Source: an uncultured bacterium
GTDB lineage: Bacteria > Cyanobacteriota > Vampirovibrionia > Gastranaerophilales > Gastranaerophilaceae
Assembly (NCBI GenBank): GCA_949035555.1
Contig: CAROLD010000026.1
Span: forward strand, 1 to 22,302
Length of the DNA: 22,302 bases
Direction of reading: 5' to 3'
The notes beneath the pieces were generated by a model. That model had not been told where the DNA came from, searched no databases, and was given only the letters and a program-made list of their open reading frames with translations. Of the stretch, positions 13,786-21,059 are shown piece after piece (positions within the stretch are counted from its first letter, which is position 1; every line of letters starts with the position of its first letter). The position numbers and the translations under genes are program-made.

Positions 13786-14655
13786 TTAGAATAATCCTTT
13801 CACGAATCCTGCAAGTGTATGCATCCAATTTGTCTGGAAAACAAAACATTTACAGAAGTAATACATAATAGGAATTGTTAACACAAAACTGTCAGTTCGA
13901 TCTAAAAATCCGCCGTGTCCCGGAAGGCTTGTTCCAGAATCTTTAACACCTGCATCACGTTTAATTAATGACTCACAAAGGTCTCCGATTTGTCCGAATA
14001 AGGTACAAATAATACCGGCGGCAACTGCAAGATACCACTGCAATTCAATAAAGTGTCCAACAATAAGAGCACCAAGAATTGCAAAAAACATTCCACCTAT
14101 AGATCCTTCAATGGTTTTGTTAGGGCTGATAACAGGTGCAAGTTTGTGCTTTCCGAATTTTGTTCCAATATAATAGCATCCGATATCAGTGAGAAGTATT
14201 GCAGTAAACATTAATACAACAAACCCCAATCCACTGTCGTATTTATCACTTGACAAATCTCGTAAAAAGATTAAATGGAGAGGAAACCATCCACAATATA
14301 CCATTCCTAGAAGGGTTGTTGCAACATTTGCAATATATGGTTGTCTACCTCGGAACAGAACCCACATAAAAGAACCCATTGCGCATATTGTCAGAGTTAT
14401 TGCAACCAGATCAAACCTTTTGCAATATGCAACAGTAGCAAGAATTAATTCAGTTAAATAAATGACTTTAAGGCTTGGATAAAAACCTTTATGGTTAAGT
14501 ATTTTAACATATTCTCTAGATCCCATTGCGAGCATAAATATTAATAATGCAAGCAAAGCAGGACCGCCATACATAATACAAACCATAACAATGGTTCCCA
14601 TTATTAAACCTGTAAGCATTCTTGTAGCGTTTTTATTCAAGCCTAAATCAATCAT
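13786..14655 (-). CDS. cdsA: Phosphatidate cytidylyltransferase (CDP-diacylglycerol synthase)
   Basis: A 289-residue inner-membrane enzyme making CDP-diacylglycerol from CTP and phosphatidic acid, the branch point of phospholipid synthesis. About eight hydrophobic segments are visible. The C-terminal CdsA signature is complete: SPNKTIEGSIGG, then GQIGDLCESLIKRDAGVKDS and LPGHGGFLDRTDS. The start overlaps the frr stop by 1 nt (TAATG). The order frr-cdsA-rnc is consistent with coupling of lipid synthesis and translation genes in many bacteria, although uppS, often between frr and cdsA, is missing here. Confidence 0.95.
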   Translation of the reverse strand: MIDLGLNKNATRMLTGLIMGTIVMVCIMYGGPALLALLIFMLAMGSREYVKILNHKGFYPSLKVIYLTELILATVAYCKRFDLVAITLTICAMGSFMWVLFRGRQPYIANVATTLLGMVYCGWFPLHLIFLRDLSSDKYDSGLGFVVLMFTAILLTDIGCYYIGTKFGKHKLAPVISPNKTIEGSIGGMFFAILGALIVGHFIELQWYLAVAAGIICTLFGQIGDLCESLIKRDAGVKDSGTSLPGHGGFLDRTDSFVLTIPIMYYFCKCFVFQTNWMHTLAGFVKGLF

Positions 14656-15221
14656 TATACTGTCATAACCTCTTTTTCTTTCGCGGATACTGCACTGTCA
14701 ATATTTGCAGTATATTTATCGGTTAATTTTTGAATTTTATCCTGGTTATCTTTTACCATATCTTCAGGAAGATTTTCAGATTTTTCAATTTTCTTAAGAC
14801 CGTCTGTCATATCGCGGCGGATGTTACGTACTGCAACTTTAGCATCTTCGCCAAGTTTTTTAACATCTTTAGCAATTTCACGTCTTCTGTCTTCAGTTAA
14901 CGGAGGGAAAGGTAATCTAATACAAATACCATCACTGTTAGGAGTAATACCAATTTCAGCTTTGATAATTGCTTTTTCAATTTCTTTCATAATTGTTTTA
15001 TCATAAGGTGTAATAACAAGAGTTGTACCGTCTTGAACTGATACCTGTGACATTTGGCGTAATGGAGTAGGTGCACCGTAGTATTCAACCATAACTTTGT
15101 CTAAAATACCCGGGTTAGCTCTGCCTGAACGAATTGTACCGAATTCTCTCTGTAATTGGGCAATTGCTTTTTCCATTTTTTCTTCACCAAATAAAAATAA
15201 TTCATCTAAAGATTCTGACAT
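14655..15221 (-). CDS. frr: Ribosome recycling factor
   Basis: A 188-residue RRF that, with EF-G, splits post-termination ribosomes. The family core is clear: REFGTIRSGRANPGILDKVM, VEYYGAPTPLRQMSQVSVQD, IRLPFPPLTEDRRREIAKDV, then the KVAVRNIRRDM motif and a C-terminal helix. Length matches the family (about 185). GAGGT precedes the ATG. It follows pyrH by 24 nt, the very common pyrH-frr pair. Confidence 0.96.
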   Translation of the reverse strand: MSESLDELFLFGEEKMEKAIAQLQREFGTIRSGRANPGILDKVMVEYYGAPTPLRQMSQVSVQDGTTLVITPYDKTIMKEIEKAIIKAEIGITPNSDGICIRLPFPPLTEDRRREIAKDVKKLGEDAKVAVRNIRRDMTDGLKKIEKSENLPEDMVKDNQDKIQKLTDKYTANIDSAVSAKEKEVMTV

Positions 15222-15245
15222 TTTTTACCTCTTTCGTATATATTA

Positions 15246-15956
15246 CTAATTTATATAAGTTCCGATTTCTTTTCCGCTAAGGATTTCTTTTATACCGTCT
15301 TCTTTTTTGAAATCAAAAACAACGATAGGAATATTATTTTGCTTACACAATGCGCAAGCCGAAGTATCCATAACTTTTAAACCGTTCTTTATGATTTCGT
15401 CATAGTCGATTTTGTCTAATTTTTTGGCTTCAGGGTTTGTCTTAGGGTCATCTGTATAAACCCCGTCAACTCCGTTTTTAGCCATAAGCATAGCTTCCGC
15501 GTTAATTTCAGAAGCTCTTAGCGCGGCAGCTGTGTCAGTTGTAAAGAATGGATTGCCTGTACCTGCCGCAAATATCACAACTCTGCCTTTTTCAAGGTGT
15601 CTAATTGCTCTGTGGCGGATATAAGGTTCTGCAATTTGGTTCATTGTAATTGCTGACTGTACTCTGCATTGTACACCTATTTGAGTTAAAGCGCTTTGCA
15701 GAGCAATTGCGTTCATAACGGTTGCAAGCATTCCGACATAATCGCCTGATGCTTGGTCCATACCGAGTTTTGCACTGTTTTTCATCCCGCGGAAAATATT
15801 GCCGCCTCCTACAACAACCGCAACTTCTGCGCCTTCTGATGTAACCTTTTTGATTTCATTTGCAATCATTTTAACAGGCGCCTGATCAATTCCGAATTGC
15901 TGGTCGCCAAGCAGTGCTTCCCCGCTGATTTTTAATAAAATTCTTTTATATTTCAA
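15246..15956 (-). CDS. pyrH: UMP kinase
   Basis: A 236-residue amino-acid-kinase-fold enzyme that phosphorylates UMP to UDP. Motifs: YKRILLKISGEALLG at the N-terminus, VVGGGNIFRG, DYVGMLATVMNAIALQ, GTGNPFFTTDTAAALRA and NGVDGVYTDDP. The start codon is TTG (15954-15956): the frame upstream holds no ATG, and AAGGGAG lies 8 nt before the TTG, which fixes the choice. tsf and rpsB, the usual upstream neighbours, are replaced by the MgtC-like gene. A TTTACT/TAGGAT promoter candidate and an 11-nt direct repeat lie in the 77-nt gap upstream. Confidence 0.95.
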   Translation of the reverse strand: MKYKRILLKISGEALLGDQQFGIDQAPVKMIANEIKKVTSEGAEVAVVVGGGNIFRGMKNSAKLGMDQASGDYVGMLATVMNAIALQSALTQIGVQCRVQSAITMNQIAEPYIRHRAIRHLEKGRVVIFAAGTGNPFFTTDTAAALRASEINAEAMLMAKNGVDGVYTDDPKTNPEAKKLDKIDYDEIIKNGLKVMDTSACALCKQNNIPIVVFDFKKEDGIKEILSGKEIGTYIN

Positions 15957-15992
15957 TGCTGTATCTCCCTTACTCTTTGCTTAATCCTAGCT

Positions 15993-16019
15993 TAAAGACA
16001 ATGCAAAGTAAAGACAATG
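15993..16019. repeat. Pair of 11-nt direct repeats upstream of pyrH
   Basis: TAAAGACAATG occurs at 15993-16003 and again at 16009-16019, starts 16 nt apart, between the MgtC-like gene and pyrH. It overlaps the likely -35 region of a pyrH promoter. It could be a regulator site or a chance duplication. Confidence 0.5.
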
Positions 16020-16033
16020 TTAACGTATTTGTA

Positions 16034-16774
16034 TTATTCAATGCATTCCTGAATAGAGATTGAATCTATACCTTCAAGGCTTTGGAACGCTTTATATAAA
16101 TCTTTTATAGGTTTTCTTGTAATGACATCAATTACACAAGTGATTTTAGTACAATTTTCGTCCGCTCTCATCTGTTTTGTAGAAAGTTCAACAATATCCT
16201 GATATTTATTTATAATAAAATCTTTAATCTTTTCAGCCTGCTCATTAGTACATACAAGAGAAACTTTGACCCGTTTAGTTCTTTTTGTACTTGTCGGGAG
16301 TACTTTTCTTTCAAAAACTCTAATCATAACAAGGGTTAAAATTGATAAAACCGTACCAGCAAAAGCAATATCAAACATGCCGGCACCGCATGCCATACCG
16401 ATACTTGCAGCAATCCATAAAGTTGCGGCAGTTGTAAGACCGAATACAATCGGACCGTTTCTTAAAACAGTACCTGCGCCTATAAAACCGATACCTGTGA
16501 CGATTTGAGCGGCGACACGGGAAGTATCACGGACACCTGTTGCCTGATCTATTATAACGTTATCCCCCGGTGCAAATGTTGGAAATCCGTAAATAGATAT
16601 CAATGTAAATACACAAGCGCCCAAACATACAAGAATATGAGTTCTCAACCCTGCATATTTATTGGTTAATTCTCGTTCCAAGCCGATACTGAAACCAAAA
16701 ATTACAGCCACTGTAATACGTATAAAAAAGTCAACATTTATTATATGTGTTAGATTATTAATAATTCCTTCCAT
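16034..16774 (-). CDS. MgtC/SapB-family membrane protein
   Basis: A 246-residue protein with four to five hydrophobic segments in residues 1-150 and a soluble C-terminal domain of about 85 residues (KVSLVCTNEQAEKIKDFIIN). The membrane part has the family pattern: FGFSIGLERELTNKYAGLRT, HILVCLGACVFTLIS, and VAAQIVTGIGFIGAGTVLR. MgtC proteins are linked to growth at low magnesium and, in pathogens, to control of the membrane ATPase; many family members have unknown roles, so I give no gene symbol. GAGGG precedes the ATG. It lies 18 nt after the permease gene and is probably cotranscribed with the ABC importer. Confidence 0.9.
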   Translation of the reverse strand: MEGIINNLTHIINVDFFIRITVAVIFGFSIGLERELTNKYAGLRTHILVCLGACVFTLISIYGFPTFAPGDNVIIDQATGVRDTSRVAAQIVTGIGFIGAGTVLRNGPIVFGLTTAATLWIAASIGMACGAGMFDIAFAGTVLSILTLVMIRVFERKVLPTSTKRTKRVKVSLVCTNEQAEKIKDFIINKYQDIVELSTKQMRADENCTKITCVIDVITRKPIKDLYKAFQSLEGIDSISIQECIE

Positions 16775-16792
16775 TTATTCCCTCTCTTAAGC

Positions 16793-17860
16793 TTATCTTA
16801 CCTTGCTTTTCGGATCTAAAACATCTCTTATGGTATCACCTATTACGTTAAATGCCAAAACTGATACAAAAATTAAAAATCCGGGAGTCAAAAGCCACGG
16901 ACGATATAAAATATTTGTAAATTCCTGCGCTTCTTTGAGCATATTACCCCAGCTGGCATCAGGCTGTTGAATACCTAAGCCCAAGAAACTTAAACCCGAT
17001 TCTGACAATATGTAAGACGGAATTGATAATGTCATTGCTACAATTACAAAACTTGTTGTTTGAGGCAATATGTGTTTTGTAATTATACGCATTCTTGATG
17101 CGCCGATTGATTGAGCGGCTTGAACGTACTCCTGATTTTTAATAGATAAAACCATCCCTCTTACAACTCTTGCAAATCCCGCCCAACCGATTAGTGCCAG
17201 AATTATTACAATAAGCAAAAACCTCTGAGTACTTGTCATACCTGACGGCAAAATTGAAGCAAGAATTATCAAAAGATAAAAGCTAGGAATTGACATTATA
17301 GCCTCTGCAAATCTCATCATTACAGTATCAACTTTTCCGCCGAAGTATCCTGAAATTCCCCCATATAAAAGCCCGATAGGAAACAGGACAAATAAAGCAA
17401 GAAAACCGATTGTCATTGATATTCTTCCGCCAAAAAGTAAACGAGAAAATACATCACGTCCGTTTATATCTGTTCCCAGCAGGAATAATCTTCCGTCTTT
17501 ATCTGTTGTTATAAGATGACGCTTCATAGGAATTAAACCAAGAAATTTATAAGGCTGACCTTGAGCAAAAAACTTTATGTAATGTTTTTTGCTTCTGTCA
17601 AGGTTATATTTAATTTGCAAATTGTCATTATCAAATTCTCTTATGTAATTATAAGTGTAGGGTTTTGAAAGTTTTCCGTCCTCTGTTATTGTAAATATCT
17701 TTGATGGCGGTACATATGCCATTGTTCTGTCTGAAAAATCTTTAGTATAAGGTGCAATAAAATCAGCTAAAAATAATGCTGCATAAATAATGCCCAAAAC
17801 AATGAGCGATATTCTTGCAAATTTATCTTTCCATAATTGATGTAAAACTTCTTTTATCAT
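16793..17860 (-). CDS. Peptide-type ABC transporter permease (OppC/DppC/YejE class)
   Basis: A 355-residue inner-membrane permease. One membrane segment near residues 14-35 is followed by an unusually long extracytoplasmic stretch (about 36-130), then LLGTDINGRDVFSRLLFGGR, the OppC-class entry motif, and five further segments. The EAA coupling loop is AAQSIGASRMRIITKHILP. The long first loop recalls YejE-type permeases. It forms the translocation pore with the partner permease and takes substrate from the binding protein. It overlaps the partner gene by 4 nt (ATGA). No ATPase gene is adjacent, so the energising subunits must be encoded elsewhere. Confidence 0.92.
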   Translation of the reverse strand: MIKEVLHQLWKDKFARISLIVLGIIYAALFLADFIAPYTKDFSDRTMAYVPPSKIFTITEDGKLSKPYTYNYIREFDNDNLQIKYNLDRSKKHYIKFFAQGQPYKFLGLIPMKRHLITTDKDGRLFLLGTDINGRDVFSRLLFGGRISMTIGFLALFVLFPIGLLYGGISGYFGGKVDTVMMRFAEAIMSIPSFYLLIILASILPSGMTSTQRFLLIVIILALIGWAGFARVVRGMVLSIKNQEYVQAAQSIGASRMRIITKHILPQTTSFVIVAMTLSIPSYILSESGLSFLGLGIQQPDASWGNMLKEAQEFTNILYRPWLLTPGFLIFVSVLAFNVIGDTIRDVLDPKSKVR

Positions 17861-18828
17861 GCGCGCACCCTGATTCTCGGATCTGTGATGATAAGTAAAA
17901 TATCCGCAATTAAATTACCAAGAATTAGCATAATAGCACCCATCATCAATGATGCCATAACAAGATTTATATCAGATTTTAATACAGCTTCCAGAATAAG
18001 TCTTCCAAGCCCCGGATACTGGAACACATATTCCGTAAGTGCAGCCCCTGACAATAATCCGGCAAATTCGAATCCCAGAAGCGTAATCATTGGGTTAACG
18101 GCGTTGCGCAATGCATGTTTATACACGACAGAGATCTCTGAAAGCCCTTTAGCACGTGCAAATTTTACATAATCACTATCCAGCACATCAAGCATATTAG
18201 CTCTCATTTGTCTTTGTAATCCGGCTAATGAGATTGTAAATAAGACAAACACAGGCAATACAAGATGATATGCAATATCTAAAAGCTTACCGCCAAATGA
18301 CATATCTGCAAAATTCGGACTGGTTAAACCTCCAATCGGAAACCATCCTGTCTTGACTGCAAATAATAACAGCAAAACCGCAAAGAAGAACGACGGTATT
18401 GCCATTCCTATACTTGTAAGAACTGTTAAAATTCTGTCAAACGGCGTCTTCCACCTGACAGCGGCAATTATTCCCAACGGAACCCCAACAAGCCAGGTCA
18501 AAAAGATTACAACTGTAGTGAGTAAAAGCGTATTCGGAATACGTTCTTTCAACTTTTGGCTGACTTTTTCGCCTGTAGATGTTACTCCTAAATCCCCTTT
18601 TATAAAAGATTTTGCCCATTTGCCATATTGAACAATAATAGGCTTGTCCAAGCCAAGACGCTGACGCTCTCTTTCTACTGTAGCCGGAGAAATTGACGGA
18701 TTTAATTTCAATTCCGCAAGCGGGTCAACAGGGGACAATCTGATTATGAAAAAGCTTATTAACGATACAATTATTAAAAGTGGTATTGTTTGTAAAATTC
18801 TTTTTAATATATATTTAAAGGCTTCCAT
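17857..18828 (-). CDS. Peptide-type ABC transporter permease (OppB/DppB class)
   Basis: A 323-residue permease with six hydrophobic segments. Family features: N-terminal YILKRILQTIPLLIIVSLIS, RLGLDKPIIVQYGKW, GDLGVTS, and the EAA coupling loop ARAKGLSEISVVYKHALRNA, ending in the conserved DPRIR. It is the OppB-type half of the importer and pairs with the OppC-type product. It starts 7 nt after the stop of the binding-protein gene, so the three genes form one unit. Substrate (oligopeptide, dipeptide, nickel or other) cannot be told from sequence. Confidence 0.93.
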   Translation of the reverse strand: MEAFKYILKRILQTIPLLIIVSLISFFIIRLSPVDPLAELKLNPSISPATVERERQRLGLDKPIIVQYGKWAKSFIKGDLGVTSTGEKVSQKLKERIPNTLLLTTVVIFLTWLVGVPLGIIAAVRWKTPFDRILTVLTSIGMAIPSFFFAVLLLLFAVKTGWFPIGGLTSPNFADMSFGGKLLDIAYHLVLPVFVLFTISLAGLQRQMRANMLDVLDSDYVKFARAKGLSEISVVYKHALRNAVNPMITLLGFEFAGLLSGAALTEYVFQYPGLGRLILEAVLKSDINLVMASLMMGAIMLILGNLIADILLIITDPRIRVRA

Positions 18829-18835
18829 TCTTACT

Positions 18836-20683
18836 CTATTTGCCTCCCTCTATATAAATTTCTTCTATATTGTGTGTAATTCCGCCTAAAGATGAAGGAT
18901 AAATATTTTTGAATTTGTTTCTGATAGCAACAATTCTCACAGGTGAATAAATATAGATAAACGGTTTTTCGTGATAGACTATTTCCTGATACTTATCATA
19001 ATACTTTTTACGGTCTTCAAACTTAGTTGCCAGTGCCCCTTGTGTAAAATAATAATCAATCTCTTTTTCCCAAGGAAGAATATTTGCTTTGCCTTCCTCA
19101 GGTAAGCGTTGATTAAATATATGTAAGCGTCCGTCAGAAAGCCATACATTCTTACCGCCGTTAGGTTCTAGAGGCGAGCCGGTAAGCCCCATTATTACCA
19201 TATCCCAATCGTTTGTGCTGACGAGTTTATTTACCAGAGAATTGAATTCAACAGGTTTAAAATTAACCTTCATCCCAAGGTCTTCCAAATCCTGTTTAAC
19301 CATAACACCTATAGCTTCCCGTTCGGTATTACCTGCATTTGTATATAGGTCAAATACAACTCTGTGACCGTGTTTATCAAACAATCTTCCCTTATTATCA
19401 GTATAAAATCCTGATTTTTTTAATAAATCTTTTGATTTCTGTAAATCCTTATCATATGGTTTTAAATTCTTATTCAAGAATATTGAATTCAGACTTTCCG
19501 GAGTAAATAAAGGTGCTCCGATTCCGTTTGCAATATTTAGAACCATGTTTTTCCTGTCAATGGCATAGTCAACAGCTAATCTGAAATTTCTGTCATGAAA
19601 CCAAGTTTGTTTATCAGGATTAACATAATATTTTCCGTTTTTATCTTTTCTGTTGTTAAGATTCATTGATAGATACATTGTGCCTGTATCCGGACCAAGA
19701 TTGTATAGTTTGAAGTCTGAATGCGGTTCAATAGACTTATATCTTGCAACTTTTGCTCCTTGAAGAGAGATTACATCAAGCTCTTTAGCTTCAAACTTTA
19801 AGACTTCATTATTTAAATCTCCCACAATTAAATAAATAAGTCTGTCTAAATAAGGCAATTTTTGATTTTTGGTATTGATTTCGTAATAATTTGGATTTCT
19901 TTCATAAACTACACGTTGTGCAGGAACATATTCTTTCAATCTGAATGCTCCGGAAGAGATGATGTCTTTCGGTTTTGTAGTAGTTGACAAGAAACTGTCA
20001 AACTCTGCACCGCCAGCTTTGACCGCAGGCATGAAATAATGTTTTGGAGCAATTGAGGTTCCAAGCATTCTGATAAAAGGTGCATAAGGTTGCGGGGTAG
20101 CAAATTCTACTGTGTAATTATCAATTTTTCTCACTGTAGGCAGTTTGCCATCAATAACAAGAGAGTCTCTGGTTGATGTATCTCCCAGTCCTGCAAATAT
20201 TATGTCTCTCCATGTGAAAACTACATCATCTGCTGTAATAGGCTTCCCGTCTGTCCATTTTATACCTTTACGCATTTTTATAGTATAAGTCTTACCGTCA
20301 GGTGAAATTTTATATGACTTTGCCAGTTTTGGTACCGGCTGACCGGAAACAGGGTCTGTAGTTAATAATCCGTCAAACATGATTGATGAAAGAATTTGCG
20401 ATGTGTTATCCTTACAGTTAAAAGGATTAAAAGTTTTAGGACCTTCTCCTATTGTTGATGATATTAGTTCTCCGCCAAATTTACCGACAGGTGCCTGCGA
20501 TTGTAGATAATCAACCCCATTTATAGTAACATTTATGGGTGCAGGATATTGTACGGCAATAACCTTATGATTATTTGAAGACGGGGTATCTTTTTGAGAT
20601 GTAATATCTTTAACAAGACAAGCCTTGCATAATAATGCAATCGTTGCAATAACTAATAATACCCTTAAAACTCTCCTAATCAT
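18836..20683 (-). CDS. Extracellular solute-binding protein, family 5 (peptide-type)
   Basis: A 615-residue periplasmic or membrane-tethered binding protein. The N-terminus is a hydrophobic signal (VLRVLLVIATIALLCKAC); Cys22 could be lipidated but the lipobox is not canonical. The SBP_bac_5 pattern is clear: GPKTFNPFNCKDNTS, IMFDGLLTTDP, YKISPDGKTYTIKMRKGIKW, TADDVVFTWRD, and FRLAVDYAIDRKNMV. The length is close to YejA/OppA-type proteins. It binds a peptide or similar solute and delivers it to the two permeases encoded just downstream. No Shine-Dalgarno is visible before the ATG, while TATTCT ends 6 nt upstream, so the message may be leaderless. Confidence 0.93.
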   Translation of the reverse strand: MIRRVLRVLLVIATIALLCKACLVKDITSQKDTPSSNNHKVIAVQYPAPINVTINGVDYLQSQAPVGKFGGELISSTIGEGPKTFNPFNCKDNTSQILSSIMFDGLLTTDPVSGQPVPKLAKSYKISPDGKTYTIKMRKGIKWTDGKPITADDVVFTWRDIIFAGLGDTSTRDSLVIDGKLPTVRKIDNYTVEFATPQPYAPFIRMLGTSIAPKHYFMPAVKAGGAEFDSFLSTTTKPKDIISSGAFRLKEYVPAQRVVYERNPNYYEINTKNQKLPYLDRLIYLIVGDLNNEVLKFEAKELDVISLQGAKVARYKSIEPHSDFKLYNLGPDTGTMYLSMNLNNRKDKNGKYYVNPDKQTWFHDRNFRLAVDYAIDRKNMVLNIANGIGAPLFTPESLNSIFLNKNLKPYDKDLQKSKDLLKKSGFYTDNKGRLFDKHGHRVVFDLYTNAGNTEREAIGVMVKQDLEDLGMKVNFKPVEFNSLVNKLVSTNDWDMVIMGLTGSPLEPNGGKNVWLSDGRLHIFNQRLPEEGKANILPWEKEIDYYFTQGALATKFEDRKKYYDKYQEIVYHEKPFIYIYSPVRIVAIRNKFKNIYPSSLGGITHNIEEIYIEGGK

Positions 20684-20689
20684 GTCTAC

Positions 20690-20718
20690 AGAATACCATA
20701 AACAGGATAAAATGTATT
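20690..20718 (-). promoter_or_regulatory. Possible leaderless-type promoter of the binding-protein gene
   Basis: On the minus strand TATTCT (20690-20695) ends 6 nt before the ATG; AATACA (20713-20718) is a weak -35 at 17-nt spacing. Transcription would start at or near the start codon. A second minus-strand TATAAT at 20790-20795 could give a longer transcript. Confidence 0.35.
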
Positions 20719-20745
20719 GTCTTGATGGTTATTATTTAAAAACAC

Positions 20746-20773
20746 TTGCAAGATTAATAAAATATGTTATAAT
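20746..20773 (+). promoter_or_regulatory. Sigma70-type promoter of the Pmp-like gene
   Basis: TTGCAA (20746-20751), a 16-nt spacer and a perfect TATAAT (20768-20773). Transcription would begin near 20780, producing a leader of about 280 nt. The -10 lies within the inverted repeat at 20768-20795. Confidence 0.6.
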
Positions 20774-20795
20774 ATATCTATAAGGATATATTATA
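20768..20795. repeat. Perfect 11-bp inverted repeat over the -10 region, candidate operator
   Basis: TATAATATATC and GATATATTATA flank a 6-nt centre (TATAAG). Each arm contributes a TATAAT, one on each strand, so the element can serve divergent -10 boxes or act as a regulator-binding palindrome between the binding-protein gene and the Pmp-like gene. Confidence 0.65.
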
Positions 20796-20912
20796 TTTAA
20801 ATTTGTAACGATAATAACAGAATCCCTAAAGATGGATATTAAGAGTGCCGATAATATATTCGGTAGAATATTATAAATACACCAAAATTAATGAAAATGT
20901 GATTTAAGTCTT
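20796..20912 (+). other. Upstream part of the Pmp-like gene leader, no recognised element
   Basis: This is an AT-rich untranslated stretch with no open frame of note and no riboswitch family I recognise. Only a short CCGA/TCGG hairpin around 20858-20873 stands out. Together with the elements at 20913-21051 it fills the 376-nt gap between the two divergent genes. Confidence 0.5.
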
Positions 20913-20942
20913 GAAACTACGATACTTCGTGGTTTTCTTTTT
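20913..20942 (+). terminator. Terminator-like hairpin inside the Pmp-like gene leader
   Basis: A 9-bp stem with one G-U pair (AAACTACGA with TTCGTGGTTT, loop TACT) and an outer G-C across a bulge, followed by five T (20938-20942). It reads as an intrinsic terminator only on the plus strand, yet no plus-strand gene ends upstream. It would therefore act on the Pmp-gene leader as an attenuator, or end a small RNA of about 160 nt. Confidence 0.55.
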
Positions 20943-20993
20943 GCATAAAAATATCAATCTTCACATCGTAAATGGCTGAAATTCTAGTGTGTC

Positions 20994-21008
20994 TTCGCAT
21001 ACAGCGAA
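20994..21008 (+). other. Small hairpin before the ribosome-site hairpin
   Basis: TTCGC and GCGAA flank a 5-nt loop (ATACA), two bases before the larger hairpin at 21011-21051. The two could stack coaxially in the leader RNA. Confidence 0.5.
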
Positions 21009-21010
21009 CG

Positions 21011-21051
21011 CTTGCTTTTCATTAAAATGATGCATTTTATTTGAAAGCGAG
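21011..21051 (+). promoter_or_regulatory. Hairpin sequestering the Shine-Dalgarno of the Pmp-like gene
   Basis: The lower stem pairs CTTGCTTTT (21011-21019) with GAAAGCGAG (21043-21051), 9 bp including two G-U pairs. The upper stem pairs TAAAATG (21023-21029) with CATTTTA (21033-21039), 7 bp with loop ATG. A T-T mismatch, an A-T pair and a C-T mismatch lie between them. The Shine-Dalgarno GAGG (21049-21052) is largely inside the lower stem, so the folded RNA should block ribosome entry. The AU-rich, mismatched helix next to the start codon resembles RNA thermometers, but a ligand- or sRNA-opened switch is equally possible. Confidence 0.62.
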
Positions 21052-21059
21052 GACATAGG

